A stretch of 64,000 nucleotides of DNA from Pinus tabuliformis (Eukaryota; Streptophyta; Pinopsida; Pinales; Pinaceae): positions 607,927,918 to 607,991,917 of the forward strand of contig CM062815.1 of NCBI GenBank assembly GCA_031772625.1, given 5' to 3'. The position numbers and the translations under genes were made by a program. Below are positions 58,361 to 64,000 of this stretch, one piece after another (within the stretch, counting starts at the first letter, position 1; each line of letters begins with the position of its first letter). The notes beneath the pieces were generated by a model. It searched no databases and had not been told where the DNA came from. It saw only the letters and a program-made list of their open reading frames with translations.

Positions 58361-58814
58361 ACATTAATATAACTTCAATCATTCATATTATTATTAACTT
58401 TAATATAACGTTAATGCTAATATTTAATATTAAATAATATTAATATTAATATCAAATAAGGTCAATATTAAATAAAAGTGGTAATATTAATTTTAATGTT
58501 ATAATTAACAATAATATAACATGAACTTAATACCCAAACCTCATTTTCAAGAATGAACTTTGAACAACTCTAAACAAATAAAACACCTAGTAAATATAGA
58601 TTGACCGAGAGATTATACCTTACACTATTTGCTTTAAAATAATAAGATTTATAATATTAATTTTTTAAAATAAGGTTTTTAATATATAGTTTATATATAT
58701 ATATATATTAATTATGGTCAACAATAGTCAACCAAGACCAATATTAATGTAACATTCGTCAATATTATTATTAACATTAATGTAACACCCAAACCTCATT
58801 TCCAACCAGAAACT
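58347..58814. repeat. Duplicated segment right of array 2
   Basis: CAACCAAGATCAACATTAAT...CCCAAACCTCATTTTCAA (58350-58550) and CAACCAAGACCAATATTAAT...CCCAAACCTCATTTCCAA (58729-58804) are two versions of one segment, starting in minisatellite-type sequence. The spacer between them is AT-rich. Confidence 0.65.
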
Positions 58815-59183
58815 TGTGGTGGCATGTCATTATTTATTTGTATACATAAATAATGTACGTAAAACTTTTAGTTTATTTGGTTAAAATGATATTTTTGAAA
58901 TTAAAATTATTTGACATAAAAAAAAACTCCATTAAAAATTTATATATTTAAAATTTCAATTATATTTTTATATTAAAATGAATTGATAAATTTGAATTTT
59001 CTTTTTAACTATACTTAAATTAGAAATAAAATATTTAAAAATAATTTTAAATAATTTATTAATTAAAATTATATAGTTTTACCAATTAAATATAAAGTCA
59101 AATATATCCTTAATTAAAATTTACATTTAAAATTTTAATTATACTTTTATTTAAAAATAAAATTAATTCCCAATCATATGCTC

Positions 59184-59478
59184 TGGTATGCGATGCATAT
59201 GGTCTTCCTTAATACTGTTATCATATTTTTCTTTTGGTCTGTTTGTACTTCCATAGTACCAGATACTTATACACCAAATTCTAAGAATAAAATAGGCTCA
59301 GTATCTTCTATATTAATGACACTATTATTTGGGTTGAACATTTTGCAAATATGTGGATATCTATTTTAGAAACATAATAATTATTATTGTTGTTTTACTC
59401 AATAACGTCCAATGCAAAAGAACAGACCAAAAGAAAAACGGTGTAACTATCAGGGACGACCACATGTATCGCATACCA
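59184..59478. repeat. Inverted repeat, 58-60-base arms
   Basis: Left arm 59184-59243 (starting TGGTATGCGATGCATATGG and ending TTTTTCTTTTGGTCTGTT) and right arm 59421-59478 in inverted orientation agree at about five of six positions, with a spacer of about 177 bases. The inner 18 bases are identical. It could be a foldback element, a decayed MITE or a hairpin RNA precursor. Confidence 0.8.
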
Positions 59479-60098
59479 ACGGAAAACTAGAAGAAAAAAT
59501 TCATTTATGAATCCCACATGAAACATAATTTATATGAATATACGGATACTAAGGAATGAAATTCTTTATAGGATGAAAGACAAATGCAACCATTGCTAGG
59601 ACAGGATTAATACATTAGATTTGTAATAAAAGGTCCTATGTCTTGGAAAAGCATTCTTTTATATCATTAAATTGAAATATATAAACATAGGAAAAAAATA
59701 GATGTTCTTTCTGATGGCCGGTGACTTCTTTGAAAGCTTGCCTAATGAAGCCAAAGAAAACAATAATGTATTAGATCCGTAATAAAAAAGCTAAGTTTTT
59801 ATATTATTTAATTGAAATTTATAAATTTGCTAGGAAAATATAATTATTATTATTTTCTTTGAGATGTTTCAAAAATCATGTAATGATGCCACATAAAATA
59901 ATAAAGAAGAGGATTAAAAATAAATGAAATTGGATTAAGAAAAATTTTTCGGTAGAAATCATATAATAGAACTTTTTGGCCGACGGGTTTCAAACCAACC
60001 AGTGTGGTTTATCATCAGGACCAGATGAAGAGGGAAACCATGGCAAAGGCTTAAATAGAGAGCAATGTAGAGACCATAATTTCAAGTAATGGCTATTT

Positions 60099-60318
60099 TG
60101 AAAAATAATATTTAAATTATGATATTAATTTATTAAAAACAAATATTATTAAGTAACGACTAGTTTTTGAAAAATAATATTTATATTAATTTATTAAAAT
60201 AAAATATTTTATTAATGGGAAATAATAAAAAAATATAACTAACAATAATAAAAATAGCAAAGCCAATAATATTTAAATTATGATATTTATTTATTAAAAA
60301 CAAATATTAATTGAAGAA
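60099..60318. repeat. Three related AT-rich segments
   Basis: GAAAAATAATATTTAAATTA and following bases occur at 60099, in a shorter version at about 60166, and as AATAATATTTAAATTATGAT at about 60268. The segments share TTTATTAAAAACAAATATTA. Confidence 0.6.
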
Positions 60319-62245
60319 TGAATTTAATTGCACTGAGAGAAGTGAGGTGCTCTACAGCCCTCAGTTGGGGTAGATCTACAACACTTTGTTCATGTGTATA
60401 TGAATGTAATGCTAAAAAAATAGAAAAAGAGCTTACCTCTTATTTCTCATAACAATTACCATATAATTTCAACAAAAATAAAATGAAATCAAAACACACC
60501 TTATTAAACAATCATGAATAAACTAGCCTAGATCCATCTTAATCTTAGATTAAATCCAAGAAAAAATGAGGTTTACATTTCACGTTTTTTATTCCACTCA
60601 ACATTTAATAAAGCCACAATTAAAATAGATCTATGCTACTAATAACCAATTTGTCACAACAAACCATAAGATTTTCCCACTTATGCATCATTTACATCAA
60701 AACAAAGATACATAACTTTGGGAGGGGTCCTAGACCTTTGATCACTCCGCTCTAAATTTAGTAACAATTACTCTGCCTTTGGTACTAGTTTTTAGTTTAA
60801 TGAACATAAATGAAAGTGTTTTTTTATTTGTATAGAAGCAACTTCAAATAAGAAAAAAAAAATGATTTCAAACAAGAAAATAGAGTGGGATTTCTCTACA
60901 TTACAGTAACTTGTGATAGGAACTTTTAATCAAAAATGAAATCTTTGTACCTCATAGCAACTTAATGGTAGGCACTTTAACAACCATGAATGACCGAACA
61001 TCTCCAATGCACATGAGATAAAGCCCAGTGTCAATACTGTAAAACATTGTTAATCAATTGACCTTGCTTGCCTCCTTAAAAAAATGTATGGATGAAACCC
61101 CTCCAACCAAAACCAGAGTGTTAGTGTTCAATGTCATGATGCAAACATTATTCAAATAACCTAGTTACTTTTATTGGATTCAACTATATAAAATAAATTA
61201 TGAGGTTTGTAGCAAAGTACTTTCTCATTCAACTGACAATGAAATGGATACAAGACGATGCTTGTCCTTCAATGCATCGGTAAGAGCTCCAAATTGAACC
61301 TCATGAAGGGGTAAAGATAATGAACCTAGAAGGGTCATCAAAGAAATAATGGCATATACTTTCTACTCGTTTTACCTAGCACTCAGTCGGTCTAGACATT
61401 GTGATCATCATCTGATTAGTAGAAAGGAAACAAACTGGCGAACTCAATGTTTAATTCTCTGAATAATCTTATCAAACAAGCTCATAGATTTTATGGTAAA
61501 AGAATCGTAAAAAATGCATTAATGGCCAATCCGATATCCAAATTTCTAATTCTAAAGAAGGTCCAGCACACTTGGAAGCAGATCCATTTTAATGGAATTC
61601 CAACATTGTAAGAGTAACCAAATTGTGATAGTAGAATGCCATATTTGCACTTGGCGTAAAATAACTAATCCAAACATTCTTCTAAAGATGAAAAAACCAT
61701 TACATTGAATGTTGTGATTTAACCAACCAGATCATGCTCTATTTTGACATACAACTAGATATGAGTTGCATCCACATTTCAATATATTAAGGTCTAGTAC
61801 ATGACATGGAATGTATCATTCTAAGAGGTGTTATTAAGGAAAAGTAACTTGACTAAGGCCCATTTTACACAAGTTGATTCATTCAAATGAACAAAAACAA
61901 GAGATTTTTAGCAACATATCTTAAAGCAATTGCCAATAAATTATCTTGAAATATGTGGAAAGTCACTTTAAAAACACACAAATATTTTAACTAAAGTTAA
62001 TATTAGTTGACCTGAAAAATTCGAGATCCATCCAAAATGCAACTTAATTAATAGCCTTGTGCCACATTGTGAGTGAAATCAAATATATCTTTCATATTAA
62101 ATTGTACATTTCCCATTATATTCCCTTGATGTCTTATGTTACGATTAAGGTCAAGATTCAGTAAATATTGGATATTTCCATCCTCTCTTCAAGAATATCC
62201 GAAGCTACTTTAAACTACTTTACACGTACTTCAAACTTAATATTC

Positions 62246-62341
62246 TTTGACTAATTTAACTGTAATTTGATGTAATTTGATCAGACATGGAAGACAACTT
62301 TGACTAATTTAACTGTAATTTGATCAGACATGGAAGACAAT
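62246..62341. repeat. Two-copy tandem repeat, 53 and 43 bases
   Basis: TTTGACTAATTTAACTGTAA...CATGGAAGACAA occurs twice in a row (62246-62298, 62299-62341); the first copy has an internal ten-base extra TGTAATTTGA. Confidence 0.85.
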
Positions 62342-62535
62342 AGAATATGGTCATATATTTTCAAAAATATTATCTTAAAATACTTTTAGCAGGTGCCCTT
62401 AGGTTATAAACCACTGTAACTCTCACAAAAAAAAATATGTCATATGTCTAATTTATTCAAAGATGTAGGTGCTTATTAAACCTTGAAAATATGGTTTTTA
62501 ATTCTAATCTAAAGGTAGTTGCATTTTTTCAACTT

Positions 62536-62989
62536 TATTAATGTTGGCTAGGAGGATTTAGCTAAATTTTGGCATGAAGGGGTCATTGGAAGCATCAATC
62601 ATCACCTTGATACATAACTAATAGGGGTGACAACCATGAAAAGGGGAGATAGCTCAATGATAGAGGCTAGAGTATCCCAACAACTGGAGACAAGACCTGG
62701 GGGTTTGATTCTTAGCTTGTCCACTTTTCAACATGATATAAGGGGGAGTTGTTGAGATAGACCAGTAATGGCTAGGAATTCTAGGCCAATGTGTCACTTC
62801 AAGAAGGGTGTGCTCAAATTTATCAATGGTGGCTAGGAGGTCGTATTCAATATGGTGTCAAGTGGTGCATTGAAAATTGAAATCCACACATTGATGTAGA
62901 ACTCATAAGAGTTCCCATCATGAAAGGGGTAGCTCAGTGATAGAGCTTCCTACGAGCTAGAGATAAAACCTGGATTTGATTGGCAGTAC
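62536..62989 (+). repeat. Tandem pair of tRNA-derived SINE-like units
   Basis: Two units about 285 bases apart share a body (ATTAATGTTGGCTAGGAGG at about 62539; ATCAATGGTGGCTAGGAGG at about 62822) and a tRNA-like part: GATAGCTCAATGATAGAGG (about 62647) with GGGGGTTTGATTC (about 62700), and GGTAGCTCAGTGATAGAGC (about 62928) with CTGGATTTGATTGG (about 62970). These fit the A and B boxes of an RNA polymerase III promoter. The tRNA parts do not fold into intact tRNAs by eye. Confidence 0.6.
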
Positions 62990-64000
62990 TGATCTATATT
63001 ACAAACTTGAAGGTTTATGGAAAATCTGCAAGTAAATTTTTATGTATTTGAGGAAATGGATCACTTCACAAAAGCACATAAAATAATGGTTTTTAAACTC
63101 AGTTTGCAACATGAAAATAGAGACAAATACACCATACATAAAAACAGAAGACAAAAAAATGATAAAGGAGTTCACCCCTCTTCGGCTACATCTCTTGGTC
63201 CAGCTTCCAATGTTGGGCCTCTTTCATAAAGTGCTAAAATTTGTGATTTTATGGATTTAAAATACTCACAATGTAAAAATAATGCCTCCAATGGCTCCAG
63301 AACAGTAAAAAACCACAAGCTAGGCTCTTGTTGGGCTCAATTTGGCCAAAAATAGAAAAAGTTATGCTCTAGAGAAGTTCTGCTACTAACTGCTCTACAA
63401 ACTGGACTCCCCTGCTAACTGCTCTACGAATTCTGCTTTTTCCAGAATCACCAAGCAACATTTTTGCCCAGTGCCGGTGAGTTTCACACCGTTTCGAGTG
63501 CGATTATCGCTTCCTTTAAATTCCCAATGACCCCTTCAGGCAGAAAAATAGGGCCACACGGGCCATATGCCCAAGGGCTAGGGCTAACCGCCTGCCCCTG
63601 TTGGCATTTGCCCCACATAGCATGCGCCATGGTTCTATTGGTTGCACGTGACTCAAAGATGGTCCTGAATTCTTTGCACGTGTCAGACGACTCCTTATCT
63701 CCTCGTACCCAGGTTCCATTAACTACCACATGTCCTCGCCTTAGGCTTATTCTATATGCCCCTTTCCATGAGCTCCTCTTTTGTCAGAGCTTGGTCATGT
63801 GATATGGCATACAACCATGAGTTGGGGCCTATTCCCAACCTCCTGACCTTAAACACCAAACTCCTCGCACTGTGGTTGTATGATGGTTCCAGAGCCTTGG
63901 GCTAGGATTAAGCCCAAGCCCTCAACTCCCTTCTATCTACGGTCTCATGGGTGTGGGGTGACTGGATATAACTTGACCACATATGGTGTTAAGAACCACC
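62990..64000. mobile_element. Relative of the solo-LTR-like element, running off the window
   Basis: Starts TGATCTATATTAC at 62990, directly after the second SINE-like unit, and shares GGAGTTCACCCCTC...GGCTACATCTC...CAGCTTCCA (63165-63212) with 36473-36518. No target duplication or right end is visible. From about 63480 the sequence is GC-richer; the 112-residue frame at 63464-63802 has no recognised domain and overlaps open frames on the other strand. Confidence 0.45.

Larger units (their letters stand above)
58815..62535. other. AT-rich region without recognisable genes
   Basis: No protein domain, tRNA or rRNA was recognised. It contains the inverted repeat at 59184-59478, duplicated AT-rich segments at 59610-59840 and 60099-60318 and a short tandem duplication at 62246-62341. 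The remainder shows nothing of note. Confidence 0.5.

Noticed and set aside
59178-59369. 63-residue frame with hydrophobic stretches
   Set aside because: Mostly overlaps the left arm and spacer of the inverted repeat; no homologue recognised and AT-rich DNA readily encodes such stretches.
62920-62990. Functional tRNA gene
   Set aside because: Only the A box is convincing; the B box and stems are poor, so SINE-derived sequence is likelier.
63464-63802. 112-residue frame at the right edge
   Set aside because: Open frames overlap it on the other strand and no domain is recognised; probably LTR sequence.

Overview
This window looks like repeat-dominated nuclear DNA of a seed plant; a gymnosperm is plausible but not proven. 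The evidence is AT-rich sequence, Ty1/copia and Ty3/gypsy LTR retroelements of plant lineages (Sirevirus-like, Tork-like, chromovirus, Tat-like), primer-binding sites for plant initiator tRNA-Met, and deeply nested insertions. I recognise no confident host protein gene, no functional tRNA or rRNA gene and no CRISPR. Almost every open frame belongs to an LTR element or is a shadow of one.

Layout. 1-2895: the 5' part of a minus-strand Tat-like gypsy element (E1) running off the left edge, with an LTR and a tRNA-Arg-type primer site. 2896-10565: unassigned sequence split by a related plus-strand element (E2, 4478-10303, target duplication CCAGG). 10566-14110: first copy of an unidentified, coiled-coil-rich coding family, called ORF1 here. 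15290-17100: a plus-strand gypsy protease/zinc-knuckle fossil. 17112-26219: a second, minus-strand ORF1 copy, interrupted by an old Tork-like copia element (E6, 20117-25389, duplication GTAGG), plus its leader and LTR-like block. 26220-51186: a large minus-strand gypsy element (E3) with gag, protease, an RNase H ahead of the reverse transcriptase, RT, RNase H and integrase, and the third ORF1 copy at its 5' side.

E3 is a stack of later insertions: a TRIM-like element (35324-36124, duplication TTCCT), a solo-LTR-like element (36231-37661, duplication ATACT), a young near-whole Sirevirus-like copia element (E4, 39215-46800, duplication AAGGT) and a young chromovirus (E5, 46973-50784, duplication GTTGG). 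The second ORF1 copy and its upstream block show the empty state of most of these sites.

51187-64000: a gypsy G-patch fossil, then sequence without recognisable genes. It holds a striking decamer minisatellite (53801-54820 and 57927-58360) that carries a WRKY W-box core about every ten bases and is split by a minus-strand LTR element (E7, 54821-57926). Further right are an inverted repeat (59184-59478), several short tandem duplications, a tandem pair of tRNA-derived SINE-like units (62536-62989) and, at the edge, an element related to the solo LTR at 36231.

The sequence suggests an order of events: E1, E2, E3, E6 and E7 are older; E4 and E5 have LTR pairs about 1% different and are the most recent. 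The most novel items are the ORF1 family, the W-box-dense minisatellite and the SINE-like tandem.
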